Shown here: in pieces, positions 8,482 to 18,041 of the stretch
Layout of the letters: every line of letters begins with the position of its first letter
Position numbering within the stretch: position 1 is the stretch's first letter
Origin: Flectobacillus major DSM 103
Lineage (GTDB): Bacteria; Bacteroidota; Bacteroidia; Cytophagales; Spirosomataceae
NCBI RefSeq assembly: GCF_000427405.1
Contig: NZ_KE386491.1
Span: 3,600,790-3,664,789, forward strand
Direction of reading: 5' to 3'
Length of the DNA: 64,000 nt
Notes under the pieces: model-generated
The model's database searches: none
Seen by the model: the letters and a program-made list of their open reading frames with translations, nothing else
Told to the model about the DNA's origin: nothing
Translations under genes and position numbers: made by a program

Positions 8482-9333
8482 ATGGCACTAGACCAAGAAT
8501 TTGACGAGGAATTAGAAGAAGGAATTGAAGGTACAGAAATGACCTTTATTGAACATTTAGAGGAACTTCGTTGGCATATAATCCGTTCGCTCGGCTCTAT
8601 TTTAATATTTACGATTGCGGCATGGATATACCGTACAGAAATATTTGGTGGTATTATTATGGCTCCAGCCAAATCTGATTTCTGGACCAATCAAGTACTT
8701 TGCAAGATTGCCGATGCTACAGGAATGGAAGGATTGTGCTTCAGACAAGCCAATTTTATCTTACAAAGCCGTGAAGTTTCTGGACAATTTATGATGGCTC
8801 TGACCCAATCTATCATTGTTGGTCTGCTATTTGCTTTTCCGTATTTCTTCTGGGAAGTTTGGCGTTTTATCAAACCAGGCTTAAAAGACACCGAAAAGAA
8901 AGCGGCTCGTGGGGCTGTTTTCTGGGTATCGCTTTTGTTTTTTATGGGCGTTAGCTTTGGGTATTTTATTGTAGCTCCAATGGCTATCAACTTTTTGGCT
9001 AATTTCAAATTGGACGAAAGTATTCAAAACCAATTTGACATCAACGACTATATTTCGTTGTTATCAATGTTGACCTTGGCTTGTGGGCTTACTTTTCAAT
9101 TACCTATGATTTCGTTTGTACTTTCACGCATTGGTATTTTAACACCGTCGTTCATGCGTGAATACCGCCGCCATGCCCTTATTGTTATCTTGATTGTGGC
9201 TGCTATTATTACGCCATCGCCCGATATTATTTCACAATTATTGGTAGCAACCCCTCTCTTTGGTTTGTACGAAATTAGTATTTGGGTGTCGTCGAGTGTC
9301 AATAAGCAACGTGAAAAAGAAATGATGGAATAA
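8482..9333 (+). CDS. tatC: Sec-independent protein translocase TatC
   Basis: A 283-residue polytopic inner-membrane protein with the TatC signature: MTFIEHLEELRWHIIRS at the N-terminus (the conserved Glu-rich E-L-R element that helps bind twin-arginine signals), FPYFFWEVWRFIKPGL, and the C-terminal LSRIGILTPSFMREYRR followed by ITPSPD. About six membrane segments can be counted. TatC is the receptor for twin-arginine signal peptides and, with TatA, moves folded proteins across the membrane. No tatA gene is in the window. An acidic N-terminal extension precedes the conserved region. It has its own terminator. Confidence 0.96.
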   Translation: MALDQEFDEELEEGIEGTEMTFIEHLEELRWHIIRSLGSILIFTIAAWIYRTEIFGGIIMAPAKSDFWTNQVLCKIADATGMEGLCFRQANFILQSREVSGQFMMALTQSIIVGLLFAFPYFFWEVWRFIKPGLKDTEKKAARGAVFWVSLLFFMGVSFGYFIVAPMAINFLANFKLDESIQNQFDINDYISLLSMLTLACGLTFQLPMISFVLSRIGILTPSFMREYRRHALIVILIVAAIITPSPDIISQLLVATPLFGLYEISIWVSSSVNKQREKEMME

Positions 9334-9356
9334 CTTTTCTTCTTGTAAAGTTTTCA

Positions 9357-9389
9357 ACGCAATCGTTCAACACGATTGCGTTTTTTTTT
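9357..9389 (+). terminator. Intrinsic terminator of tatC
   Basis: A perfect 9-bp stem (9357-9365 with 9373-9381) with a 7-base loop, followed by eight further Ts. Confidence 0.9.
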
Positions 9390-9491
9390 AACAAAGCTTT
9401 TACGCAACGTTTCCCACAATTATTCTGTCATAAAATAGAAACACAATCCACTATGTATCGTTAATCCTGTATCACAACAAATGACCCTCTT

Positions 9492-12400
9492 ATGAAAAAA
9501 ATAATAACGCTATGCTGTGTTCTACTTGGTAATGTAATTTTCGCACAAAATAAAGCTTTATACTCGGCCAATGAGCAACAGGCAATCCAAGTAATGTCAA
9601 AAGAAATTGCGAAAAAACAAAGCGATAATTATGACAAAGCCTTGGCTGTAGCTCAGAAGAAAAATTGGCAGATTTCTGGCGAATATAAAGACGGACGACG
9701 ATTTCAATTAAAGGGTATTGACGATACAGGGCAACCACTCTATTTGATTACCCATAGCAATGCCAAGTCGAGTGCTGCCTCAAGAACCAACACCCTTTAC
9801 AGTGGCGGTAGCCTTGGACTCAACCTCAATGGTGGTAGTTCTTTTATGACAGGTAAATTGGGTATATGGGACGGCGGACGTGTCTATGCTAGCCATGTCG
9901 AGCTAGTCAACCGTGTTAGCCAACAAGATAACCCTACATCTACCGACCAGCACGCCACACACGTTTCGGGAACGATGATTGCCTCTGGGATTTCGGCTCA
10001 AGCCAAGGGTATGGCCTTTGGGGCTAGCCTCAAAGCATGGGACTATAACAACGATAATACCGAAATGGCTAATGCTGCCACGGGTCTTCTGGTTTCAAAC
10101 CACTCTTACGGTTATTTGGCAGGCTGGAATTATGATTCTTCTATTAGCAAATGGCGTTGGATGGGCAATACCAGTATCAATACTTTTGAAGATTATAAGT
10201 TTGGCTTTTACGATACAGAAACCCAAACTTGGGATAGAATTTCGTATAATGCTCCTTATTACCTTATCGTAAAGTCGGCGGGCAATAACCGTGGCGAAAC
10301 AGGGCCTACCAGTACAAGCGAAGTATATTATATTGGAAATGGAAGCGATACCAGTACCGTAGCTCGTAGCAAAAACAACAGCTATGATATTATATCAACA
10401 ACAGGTAATGCCAAAAATATATTGACTGTTGGGGCTGTTAATACACTTGATAGCCCTCCTACACAGGCTTCTGATATAAAAATTTCGAGCTTTAGTAGTT
10501 GGGGGCCTACCGACGACGGTCGTATCAAACCAGACATTGTTGGGGTTGGGGTTAATATTTTTTCTACCTCCAACACTTCTACCACAAGTTATACTACCCT
10601 TAGTGGTACGTCGATGTCTAGTCCACATGTAGCGGGTAGCTTATTTTTACTTCAAGAGCTTTATGCCCAACAAAATGATGGGCTATTTATGCGGTCGGCA
10701 ACCCTAAAAGGGCTTGCTATTCATACAGCCGAAGATGCGGGCAATGCGGGGCCTGATTATATTTATGGCTGGGGATTACTCAATATGGAAAAGGCGGCTA
10801 TCGCTATTCTGAATAAAGATTTTACCCATTCTATCACAGAACGAACTTTAGCTCAAGGAGGTAGTTTTGCACAAAAGGTGGTGGCCTCTGGCAAGGGTGC
10901 TCTTCGTGCTACTATTAGCTGGACAGACCCCGCTGCTACAGCTTCGTCGGTTACGGTGGCTAACTTTAATAATAGAACCCCAAAACTGGTAAATGACCTA
11001 GATATACGCATCTCAGACGATGAAACCAATACCTTCTTGCCATTTGTGTTGAACCCCGACAAACCAAGTGATGTAGCTACCAATGGTGATAATATCAGAG
11101 ACAACATTGAACAAATTTTAATACCCAACCCTATTCCAGGAAAAACTTATACCATAACTATTTCACACAAAGGAACTCTTACCAATAGCTCACAAAACTA
11201 CTCGTTGATTATTAGTGGCCTTGGCGGAAAATCTTACTGTGCAATTACGCCAAGCACTGCCGCAGATTATTTAGATACGCTGAACTTAGGTACAAATAGT
11301 GTTTCGACAGGACAAATTGTACAGCTCGACATCAAATTTAAAGATACGTCTAGCAAAAATATCAGAGCATTTGTTGACTGGAATCTTGATGGTGATTTTG
11401 ACGATACCAACGAAAGTATTTTAAGCCTTCAAGGATATACTTCAAGCACATACTCGGGTAAGGTGACAATTCCACAAGGAATAGAAATCGGAAATACTAC
11501 TATTCTGAGGGTAATTTGTAGCGATGCTAACAGTACAATAGCCTCAAGCTGTGGAACTATTGCCAAAGGTGAAGTAATGGAAATACCACTAAAGATTGTT
11601 CGTCCTATGTACGATTTAGCAGTTTCAGAACTTATATCGCCCGAATCAACCTTATTTTGTAGTAATACAGCCTACAATCAAGTAAGTGTGAGTATCAGAA
11701 ACATTGGTTCAGAAAACATTAGTAATATTCCTATTACCGTAAAAGTAGCAAATAGTAGTGGTACTGTTGTGGCTACCTTAAATGGTACATATTCAGGAAC
11801 ATTAAGTTCGCTACAATCAGGTACGGCAGTACTCAGTGGTACATTTAATACTATAGCTGGCGAAACTTATACCTTTGCCACAGAAGCAACCCTAAGCACC
11901 GACCAAGATAATAGTAATAATGTAGCAACCTTTAGTAGAAAAGTAGCCAGTCCTGTAGCACCCTCTGCTCAGGCAGTGCTGTGCGAAGGAGCTAGCAGCT
12001 TAGTTATTAAGTCGTCTAGTTCGTCGTCGTTGTTATGGTACGATCAGCTTTTGGGAGGGAATCTGTTATTTACAGGTGGTAGTGGCAGTTTTACGACACC
12101 CACCAACACCCAAAAGGTATATGTAACCTCTGGCGATTTATCGGGTAGTATAGGAGCCAAAAGTAAATATACTTTTGGAGGAGGCACGTACTATGATTCA
12201 TTTGGCCCAGAAATTATCATGACTACCCAGCTTCCTATTGTACTAAAAAGTGCCAGAGTTTACGTAGGAACTGCTGGTACTATCAAATTTAGTGTAACTC
12301 GTATGTCGGACGGTACACCTATTTCGTCGGTGACGGTCAATGTAAATGCTACTCGTACTACAGCCAATAGTACCCGTAGCAATAACCAATTGATCGATGA

Positions 12401-13430
12401 TAAAACCGACCAAGGTATCGTAATACCATTAAATTTGAAGATTCCAGAAGCAGGGACATACCTTATTTCACAAGATTGTACCGATGGAGCATCTATTTTT
12501 AGAAGTAATAAAAATGCAGATACTACCAAAACAGGAGATTTAGTGGGCTATCCTTTTGTGATTAATAGTGCAGTAAGCATTACTGGTGCATTGTATGAAG
12601 GCAGTACTATCAAAACAGGCTATTATTATTTATACGACATTGATGTTAGCTCGTTAGAATGCCCAAGCCCACGTGCCGAAGTAGCTATACAAACCATTAC
12701 AGCCCCTCAAGTAAGTATTACGCCAACCAATACTGTTAGCTTTTGCCCCGATGCCACCGCCACACTAACGGCTTCGAGCAATAGCAACTATGCTTATCAA
12801 TGGCTAAGAAATGGCACAAAAATCACAGGGGCTACTCGAAATACCTATACCATTAGTACAGCAGGAAGTTATAGTGTTAATGTAGTCGACAATGGCTTGT
12901 GTAGTGTAACGTCTTCGGCAGTTGTTGCAACTGCCCTAAGCCCTATTGCACCTGTATTAAGCTGGAGTGGTAGCAACCTTACATTACAGTCTGGCAATAG
13001 CCCTACATGGTATGTCAATGGTAATGAACTGGCTATAGCCAAAGGTTTGGCTAATATTGTGCCTATTCAGTCAGGATATTATAATGCTAAGGTTCTCGAT
13101 GCCAACGGCTGTACGGCTTATTCAAATGGTGTTACAATTACAATTACGGCTGTTGAAGAAGAACCACTTTCGGACGGTATCGCCAAGGTATTTCCTAACC
13201 CTACTAGTGGAAAAATTACGGTAAAATTTCCGAACAGTACAGGACTAAAATCGGTACAGGCTCAGTTAATTAACTTTTTTGGAATGGTACTCGAAACCAA
13301 AGATTTAGAGAAACAAAGTGATGCCTATACAACCTCATTCGATTTAGCGTCATTAGGTGCAGGCAGCTATTTTGTCCGCATTACGGCCGATAATCAGGTA
13401 AAAGTATTAAAGGTTTCATTGAACCAATAA
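9492..13430 (+). CDS. Subtilisin-family (S8) protease with type IX secretion tail
   Basis: A 1312-residue secreted protease. A signal peptide (MKKIITLCCVLLGNVIFAQ) is followed by a short pro-region and the S8 catalytic domain with Asp127 (GIWDGG), His154 (HATHVSG) and Ser374 (SGTSMSSPHVAG). Next are a pre-peptidase C-terminal/jelly-roll-like region (about 460-570), a GEVED-type domain (FVDWNLDGDFDDTNES), CARDB-like and Ig-like repeats, and a C-terminal sorting domain of about 80 residues beginning VFPNPTSGKITV and ending with GAGSYFVRI and a short tail. That last domain directs substrates through the type IX system to the cell surface or medium. The protein probably degrades external protein. 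It is flanked by terminators, so it is a single-gene unit. Confidence 0.93.
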   Translation: MKKIITLCCVLLGNVIFAQNKALYSANEQQAIQVMSKEIAKKQSDNYDKALAVAQKKNWQISGEYKDGRRFQLKGIDDTGQPLYLITHSNAKSSAASRTNTLYSGGSLGLNLNGGSSFMTGKLGIWDGGRVYASHVELVNRVSQQDNPTSTDQHATHVSGTMIASGISAQAKGMAFGASLKAWDYNNDNTEMANAATGLLVSNHSYGYLAGWNYDSSISKWRWMGNTSINTFEDYKFGFYDTETQTWDRISYNAPYYLIVKSAGNNRGETGPTSTSEVYYIGNGSDTSTVARSKNNSYDIISTTGNAKNILTVGAVNTLDSPPTQASDIKISSFSSWGPTDDGRIKPDIVGVGVNIFSTSNTSTTSYTTLSGTSMSSPHVAGSLFLLQELYAQQNDGLFMRSATLKGLAIHTAEDAGNAGPDYIYGWGLLNMEKAAIAILNKDFTHSITERTLAQGGSFAQKVVASGKGALRATISWTDPAATASSVTVANFNNRTPKLVNDLDIRISDDETNTFLPFVLNPDKPSDVATNGDNIRDNIEQILIPNPIPGKTYTITISHKGTLTNSSQNYSLIISGLGGKSYCAITPSTAADYLDTLNLGTNSVSTGQIVQLDIKFKDTSSKNIRAFVDWNLDGDFDDTNESILSLQGYTSSTYSGKVTIPQGIEIGNTTILRVICSDANSTIASSCGTIAKGEVMEIPLKIVRPMYDLAVSELISPESTLFCSNTAYNQVSVSIRNIGSENISNIPITVKVANSSGTVVATLNGTYSGTLSSLQSGTAVLSGTFNTIAGETYTFATEATLSTDQDNSNNVATFSRKVASPVAPSAQAVLCEGASSLVIKSSSSSSLLWYDQLLGGNLLFTGGSGSFTTPTNTQKVYVTSGDLSGSIGAKSKYTFGGGTYYDSFGPEIIMTTQLPIVLKSARVYVGTAGTIKFSVTRMSDGTPISSVTVNVNATRTTANSTRSNNQLIDDKTDQGIVIPLNLKIPEAGTYLISQDCTDGASIFRSNKNADTTKTGDLVGYPFVINSAVSITGALYEGSTIKTGYYYLYDIDVSSLECPSPRAEVAIQTITAPQVSITPTNTVSFCPDATATLTASSNSNYAYQWLRNGTKITGATRNTYTISTAGSYSVNVVDNGLCSVTSSAVVATALSPIAPVLSWSGSNLTLQSGNSPTWYVNGNELAIAKGLANIVPIQSGYYNAKVLDANGCTAYSNGVTITITAVEEEPLSDGIAKVFPNPTSGKITVKFPNSTGLKSVQAQLINFFGMVLETKDLEKQSDAYTTSFDLASLGAGSYFVRITADNQVKVLKVSLNQ

Positions 13431-13505
13431 ATTTTTCAAAAAGCTTTTAAGGATTCGAGAATATACACTAGTATTTTCTGATTAGCTAGTCCAGCTTCTT
13501 TATAC

Positions 13506-13537
13506 CAAAGGCGTTATACCATTGCATAACGCCTTTG
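13506..13537. terminator. Bidirectional terminator between convergent genes
   Basis: A perfect 11-bp inverted repeat (13506-13516 with 13527-13537), between the plus-strand protease and the minus-strand GH43 gene. Confidence 0.8.
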
Positions 13538-13547
13538 ATTTGATATA

Positions 13548-15308
13548 TTACTTATCTCCTATTACTCCGCTCAAAGCCGAAACACCATTTTCGTTAAAGG
13601 CCTCAATCGCATAAAAGTATTTTTGTCCTAAATTTAAAGCCCTTATTTGTAAGGCATTGGGCTGGTCGGCATATACCTGATAAGTTTGATATAATTTATC
13701 TTTTTCAATACCCCATCGAATATTATATCCAACAGCATTAGAAACTTTGTTCCATTGAATATCTACATTACGCTCATCTTTCTGTCTTTTTGCCTGCAAT
13801 CCAGTAGGCATTTCGGGTAATTTGCCTAAACCGTTACCAAAAACACGGATTTCGCCAATAGCCAGATTTACAGCTTTTACATACGTATGTTCATATTTTA
13901 GGTATCGTCCCTTATATGGTTTTGTAAGCTCTATATAGGCACAAGCCCTATCTCGTTTGGGTTCTTGGCTAAGGTCGTGCAGAAGCTCCCATTTCTTACC
14001 ATCTTTTGACCCCCAAAGCTTGAATTGAGTATACACCGACGAGTCAGAATCAAAGACATTATTTTTATAATCAATATAATTTACCTGTACAGCCCTGATT
14101 TCGGACTCATGTTGTAAATCGATACTAACCCATTCGCCAGCCTTATTTTGTTTGGCCACCCAAAAAGTTTGACGACCTTCATCGGTCAAATTTTTAGCTA
14201 TATGAATCGTATCTTGAACCGATGAAACCGTAACAGGTTTTTGGTAAGACAATAGCATCCAGCCCGTAAACAAAGCATCTCTATCTTGCCATTTTTGGGT
14301 TGGCAAATAATGTGGCCAATCGCCAAAACGAGTATTTGAAAACATCTGTCCATCGGAATCAAAGCCCGCAGGAAACATCGAGATACGGCGTTCCATTGGC
14401 CAGTTTACCGCCAGCCAAGGTGTGCCAGTATTCCAGTAATTGCCATAATTGTCTTGGAAAGTATTGCCATGCCCCGCCCCTGTCATATACCCACCTGGGC
14501 GATACGAAATAGGATTGTAAGGAGCATACGTAAATGGCCCAAGGGGGTCGTCGCCAATATATGTACCATTGCCATAAACATTGTATTCAGTGCCAGGCCC
14601 TGCATATTGCAAATAGTATTTCCCTTTGTGTTTGGTCATCCAAGCACCTTCAATAAAAGGCTTTACCCAATCGGCATGGTCGGGGCCAAACCGCTCCCAG
14701 CCATGTTGATATGGATCTAAAAAAACCAAAGGTTTATAATCTGTTTTATCCTTATAAGTCAGTTTTTTACTTTTGTCAAGCTCTGCTCCAAAAATCGGGT
14801 ATACATTCGACGACCCCCAATACATATACCATTTATCGGTATCAGGGTCATGAAATAAAGCAGGATCCCAGGGGCCAATATCTTTGGGTAATTGTGGCAA
14901 CCACCGATTCAAAAATTTCAATTTCCCTTTTTCTGGCTCGGTCGAATAAAAAATAGGACGTTGCTGAAAGGTTGATTGAAATAAATAAAGTGTATCTCGT
15001 ACAGACACCGCCGCAGGAGCACACATATCCTCCATTGGCCATTTGTCGGGCACAATATAGTTCCAGCTAAACAAATCTTTTGAATGCCACCAACCTCCTG
15101 AAATGGTTACAAATAAAAAATACTCGCCTTTGTGGTTAATAATTACAGGGTCGGCACCTGAACGATACGAAATATGTTCGTTCATCTGCTCAAAATTGTA
15201 CCTATAACCAATATCAATAGGGTTACAGTACGTACTTGGTACTTTCTGAGCAAAACTTGTCCACTGTAACAACAGCAAAACAGCACTTAGTTGAAAGAGT
15301 TTCTTCAT
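13548..15308 (-). CDS. GH43-type glycosidase with discoidin-like and fibronectin type III domains
   Basis: From the Met at 15308 it encodes 586 residues, with signal peptide MKKLFQLSAVLLLLQWTSFAQ. The five-bladed propeller of family 43 is recognisable: catalytic-base region YRSGADPVII, the second Asp in GPWDPALFHD, and the general-acid region EGAWMTKHKGKYYLQY. A galactose-binding-like (F5/8 type C) domain follows (about 355-490; VSIDLQHESEIRAVQV, YLKYEHTYVKAVNLAIGEI), and then a fibronectin type III domain (about 500-586). It likely removes arabinose or xylose from plant polysaccharide outside the cytoplasm; the exact linkage cannot be read. Two upstream Mets (15317, 15344) are less likely starts. 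No SusC/SusD pair is adjacent. Confidence 0.88.
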   Translation of the reverse strand: MKKLFQLSAVLLLLQWTSFAQKVPSTYCNPIDIGYRYNFEQMNEHISYRSGADPVIINHKGEYFLFVTISGGWWHSKDLFSWNYIVPDKWPMEDMCAPAAVSVRDTLYLFQSTFQQRPIFYSTEPEKGKLKFLNRWLPQLPKDIGPWDPALFHDPDTDKWYMYWGSSNVYPIFGAELDKSKKLTYKDKTDYKPLVFLDPYQHGWERFGPDHADWVKPFIEGAWMTKHKGKYYLQYAGPGTEYNVYGNGTYIGDDPLGPFTYAPYNPISYRPGGYMTGAGHGNTFQDNYGNYWNTGTPWLAVNWPMERRISMFPAGFDSDGQMFSNTRFGDWPHYLPTQKWQDRDALFTGWMLLSYQKPVTVSSVQDTIHIAKNLTDEGRQTFWVAKQNKAGEWVSIDLQHESEIRAVQVNYIDYKNNVFDSDSSVYTQFKLWGSKDGKKWELLHDLSQEPKRDRACAYIELTKPYKGRYLKYEHTYVKAVNLAIGEIRVFGNGLGKLPEMPTGLQAKRQKDERNVDIQWNKVSNAVGYNIRWGIEKDKLYQTYQVYADQPNALQIRALNLGQKYFYAIEAFNENGVSALSGVIGDK

Positions 15309-15692
15309 GTTATTCATAGAATTGATATAGGTAAGTAAGAACACCGAATCATGAATTCTGCCTTATGAACATAAACAACTAGTTATTAAGCAATTGCTAT
15401 ATTTATACCATTACTTAATTTACCTCAGTAGCATATTTCTAATCAAGCATTTACATTACCTTGTGAGAATTGTTTTATTTTTCTGCATACTAAATTATCA
15501 GGTATTTTGGAGTAAACCATATTTAGTCCATATAAGTCCTCATAAAAATAGAGGTTTATTGAAAAAATACCTTTCAATAGTTCCTTTTCCGAATATTTGG
15601 GTCTTGACCTTTTATCGTTTAAATTGCCTTTAAATCTACTCTTTCTTGCTACAGCCAAACTCTACCTATCATTTAAACCCAAGTTTATTGTA
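15309..15692. other. Intergenic region between divergent genes
   Basis: 384 bases between the GH43 gene (minus) and a lipoprotein gene (plus). It is AT-rich. It must hold promoters for both, but no element fitting both -33 and -7 consensus was found. No small gene or RNA was recognised. An open plus-strand frame continuing upstream of 15693 is not protein-like. Confidence 0.5.
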
Positions 15693-16133
15693 ATGAAACC
15701 ATTTAGAATATTAGTATTGCCTATTTTTTTTATTGCCTGTCAAAAAAACACTACTACCCAAGAATCCAGCACCAAGGGCAATTTATCGCTGAGAGATACA
15801 CTTTGTTATGAACAAAAATTAGAAAAAGATCTTACTACCTTACAAATGTTTATACAAGGCGATAGTATTCATGGGAAATATAGTATCCAGCCATTTGAAA
15901 AAGATGGAGCAATTGGTACTGTAAAAGGAATCAGGAAAGGCTCGACTATGACGCTACTGTATACGTATGTTATTGAGGGAGCAACCCAAATTGAAGAAAC
16001 CCAATGGAAAATTGAAGGGGAGAACGTAATACGAAAATGGGGCGAAATAGAAGATAAAAACGGCATACTGGTACTGAAATATCCAGAAAAAGCAATTTTT
16101 AATGATACCCTTTCAAAAGTATCTTGTCAATAA
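15693..16133 (+). CDS. Small lipoprotein of unknown function
   Basis: The start at 15693 gives 146 residues beginning MKPFRILVLPIFFIACQKNT. FIAC is a lipobox, so the mature protein is a lipid-anchored envelope protein starting at the Cys. The rest has strands with regularly spaced polar residues (SIHGKYSIQPFEKDGAIGTVKG, cut here at 20 or fewer per motif: TLLYTYVIEG, TQWKIEGENVIRKWG), like small beta-barrel or lipocalin-like Bacteroidota lipoproteins. An upstream in-frame extension (from 15597) lacks protein character and would spoil the lipobox position, so it is rejected. The family is not recognised. Confidence 0.7.
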   Translation: MKPFRILVLPIFFIACQKNTTTQESSTKGNLSLRDTLCYEQKLEKDLTTLQMFIQGDSIHGKYSIQPFEKDGAIGTVKGIRKGSTMTLLYTYVIEGATQIEETQWKIEGENVIRKWGEIEDKNGILVLKYPEKAIFNDTLSKVSCQ

Positions 16134-16136
16134 CAG

Positions 16137-16167
16137 CATAGGGCTTACCTTATTGGCAAGCCCTATG
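16137..16167. terminator. Bidirectional terminator between convergent genes
   Basis: A perfect 10-bp GC-rich stem (16137-16146 with 16158-16167), just past the lipoprotein stop on plus and the DUF1456 stop on minus. Confidence 0.8.
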
Positions 16168-16179
16168 TTATCATTTCGA

Positions 16180-16434
16180 TTATTTATCAACTTTCTTCTC
16201 AGAACGAGGTTTCTCTGGGCGAGGGCCACGGAGGTGTATTACCAAGCCATTAAGAAAGTTACGGAGAATTTGGTCACCGCAAGGCTTATAATTGGGGTGG
16301 TCTTCACTTCTAAAAAATGCCCCCAATTCAGCTTTCGAGATATTAAAATCTACTAATTTGAGTATGGCTACAATTTCGTCATCACGCAGCTGTAGGGCTA
16401 CTCTCAACTTTTTAAAAATATCATTATTTGACAT
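16180..16434 (-). CDS. DUF1456 family protein
   Basis: 84 residues resembling one half of the YehS/DUF1456 family: NNDIFKKLRVALQLRDDEIV, a DVxxS-like turn region (FNISKAELGAFFRSEDHPNY), and the conserved end LRNFLNGLVIHLRG. Family members such as E. coli YehS have two copies of this unit; here there is one, followed by a short basic tail (RPEKPRSEKK). The function is unknown. It is the last gene of a minus-strand unit with an RRM protein (23 bases upstream), a pseudouridine synthase and a VF530 protein, so an RNA-related role is a reasonable guess. Confidence 0.8.
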   Translation of the reverse strand: MSNNDIFKKLRVALQLRDDEIVAILKLVDFNISKAELGAFFRSEDHPNYKPCGDQILRNFLNGLVIHLRGPRPEKPRSEKKVDK

Positions 16435-16457
16435 ATCTGTTCCTTAATTTTTCGTTG

Positions 16458-16802
16458 TTACCAACTATTGCCTCCACGTTTGTCTTTCTTGGGGCCATTG
16501 CCTATTCCCTTAAAGTACCCTCCATTCTTTTTAGGTTTGGTATCCTTTACACTTGTTTTGTATTTAGGAACAGACTTATTCACAATAAGCTTACGGCCAT
16601 CGAGTTCTGACTCGTTCAAAGCCTGAATAGCCGCCAAAGCCTCTTCGTCGTTAGGCATTTCAACAAAGCCAAAACCTTTATTTTGACGAGTGATTTTATC
16701 AATTACAATTTTGGCTGAGCTTACCTCTCCATAAGCTTCAAACAATTCTTTCAGGCCAGCGTCTTTTAGTTTGAAAGGAAGACTTCCTACATAAATATCC
16801 AT
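16458..16802 (-). CDS. RNA-binding protein with a single RRM domain
   Basis: 114 residues. The RNA recognition motif fills residues 1-80, with RNP2 as IYVGSL and RNP1 as KGFGFVEM, both with the aromatic residues that stack on RNA bases. A basic, Gly-rich tail (about 85-114; KKNGGYFKGIG, KKDKRGGNSW) can add affinity. Such small RRM proteins are widespread in Bacteroidota and act on many mRNAs after transcription; they are analogues of the cyanobacterial Rbp proteins. It is co-directional with the upstream pseudouridine synthase (29-base gap) and the downstream DUF1456 gene (23-base gap). Confidence 0.93.
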   Translation of the reverse strand: MDIYVGSLPFKLKDAGLKELFEAYGEVSSAKIVIDKITRQNKGFGFVEMPNDEEALAAIQALNESELDGRKLIVNKSVPKYKTSVKDTKPKKNGGYFKGIGNGPKKDKRGGNSW

Positions 16803-16831
16803 TTGTTTTTCTATTTCGTGTTAGTTGTTCT

Positions 16832-17743
16832 TTAAAATAATCCTGTAAATTTTTTCGGAATCGGTGTTTCAAAATGCAGCGATTCTTTCGTTACAGGGTG
16901 TACAAATGTAAGTACCCAAGCGTGCAAGCCCAACCTCTTGATAGGGTTGACCTTTGAGCCATATTTGGCATCGCCAATTACAGGATGCCCAAGGTCTTGC
17001 ATGTGTACTCTTACTTGGTTTTTGCGACCCGTTTCGAGGGTTACTTTCACCAATGAATAATTGTTGTTTGATTTCAGGGTTTGATAATGTGTAATAGCCT
17101 TTTGCCCGTTATTGGGGTTTTGCGACGAATACACAATAAAAGCCTTACTTTCTACCAAATATGATTCTACCGTACCGTCGGATTGAGGTAATTTGCCTTC
17201 AGTAACAGCCAAATAGATACGTTCTTTGGTAGCATGCCAAGACTCTTGAAGGAGTTTTTGGACTTTTTCACTTTTGGCATACATCATCAAGCCCGAGGTT
17301 TCACGGTCAAGCCGATGTACCACAAAAATACGATTGGAAGGGTTTGTTTTTTTGACATGATTGCTCAGAATAGAATAAGCTGTAAGCTCTTTTTCTTTAT
17401 CTGTCGAAATCGACAACATCCCTTCGTCTTTGTTAATAACAATCAGGTGTTGGTCTTCAAAAATAATACTCAGCCCTTTATAAGGTTTTTCCTGATATGC
17501 TTTTAATGTTTTGATAGTTACTTCTTGTCCCGGAATTAAAGGATGATTAAACTGTGTGGTGGCTCGGCCATCTACCAGCACTTGTTTATCTCGCAAAATA
17601 GTCTTGATATTTACCCTACTTTTATGGGGCATCTTGGCAATCAAAAACACCATTAATTCGGTATTTTCGGTTACTTGAAATAACAAATCCGAAGATTTGG
17701 TTGATTTATTGGGGGCTTTGGCAGCCCAGTTATTTGGTTTCAT
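16832..17743 (-). CDS. RluA-family pseudouridine synthase
   Basis: 303 residues from the Met at 17743 ([11 protein letters not shown]). An S4-like N-terminal region (about 30-85; [15 protein letters not shown]) precedes the RluA catalytic domain. The catalytic motif HRLDRETSG carries the invariant Asp, and the later [20 protein letters not shown] is the expected RNA-contact segment. It converts uridine to pseudouridine in rRNA or tRNA; which site cannot be told. Its start overlaps the end of the VF530 gene by 14 bases, so translation is probably coupled. The longer start at 17773 overlaps the upstream gene further and adds no conserved sequence. Confidence 0.92.
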   Translation of the reverse strand: MKPNNWAAKAPNKSTKSSDLLFQVTENTELMVFLIAKMPHKSRVNIKTILRDKQVLVDGRATTQFNHPLIPGQEVTIKTLKAYQEKPYKGLSIIFEDQHLIVINKDEGMLSISTDKEKELTAYSILSNHVKKTNPSNRIFVVHRLDRETSGLMMYAKSEKVQKLLQESWHATKERIYLAVTEGKLPQSDGTVESYLVESKAFIVYSSQNPNNGQKAITHYQTLKSNNNYSLVKVTLETGRKNQVRVHMQDLGHPVIGDAKYGSKVNPIKRLGLHAWVLTFVHPVTKESLHFETPIPKKFTGLF

Positions 17744-17984
17744 GGATGTTACTTTTACGCTCGATATCGACAAGGGTCTTCAGATATAATTCTTCTACTT
17801 TTTGTCTTGCCCAAGGAGTTTTGCGTAAAAACGCCAAACTAGACTTGATACTTGGGTCAAAGTTAAAGCAACGAATATCAATAAGTTGCCCTAATTGATT
17901 CCATCCAAAATAGGCTACCAAATGATTTAGCATCATTTCGAGGGTTACGCCATGTAGTGGGTTATTTGCTTGCTGATTAGACAT
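17730..17984 (-). CDS. VF530 family protein
   Basis: 84 residues with the full VF530 signature: [48 protein letters not shown] (cut) and KVEELYL. The fold is known structurally as a small helical DNA-binding-like domain, but the function is unknown. It is the first gene of a four-gene unit with RluA, RRM and DUF1456 proteins. A -7 promoter element ends only five bases before the ATG, so the mRNA may have almost no leader. Confidence 0.9.
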   Translation of the reverse strand: MSNQQANNPLHGVTLEMMLNHLVAYFGWNQLGQLIDIRCFNFDPSIKSSLAFLRKTPWARQKVEELYLKTLVDIERKSNIHETK

Positions 17985-17988
17985 AATA

Positions 17989-17996
17989 CAAAGGTA
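17989..17996 (-). promoter_or_regulatory. -7 element directly upstream of VF530
   Basis: TACCTTTG on the minus strand is a perfect TAnnTTTG. It ends five bases from the start codon (17982-17984). A good -33 TTTG was not found at the expected distance. Confidence 0.5.
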
Positions 17997-18041
17997 GAAT
18001 AATCTACTGGAAAAACAGCATGATTGTTGATGTGTACTCTG

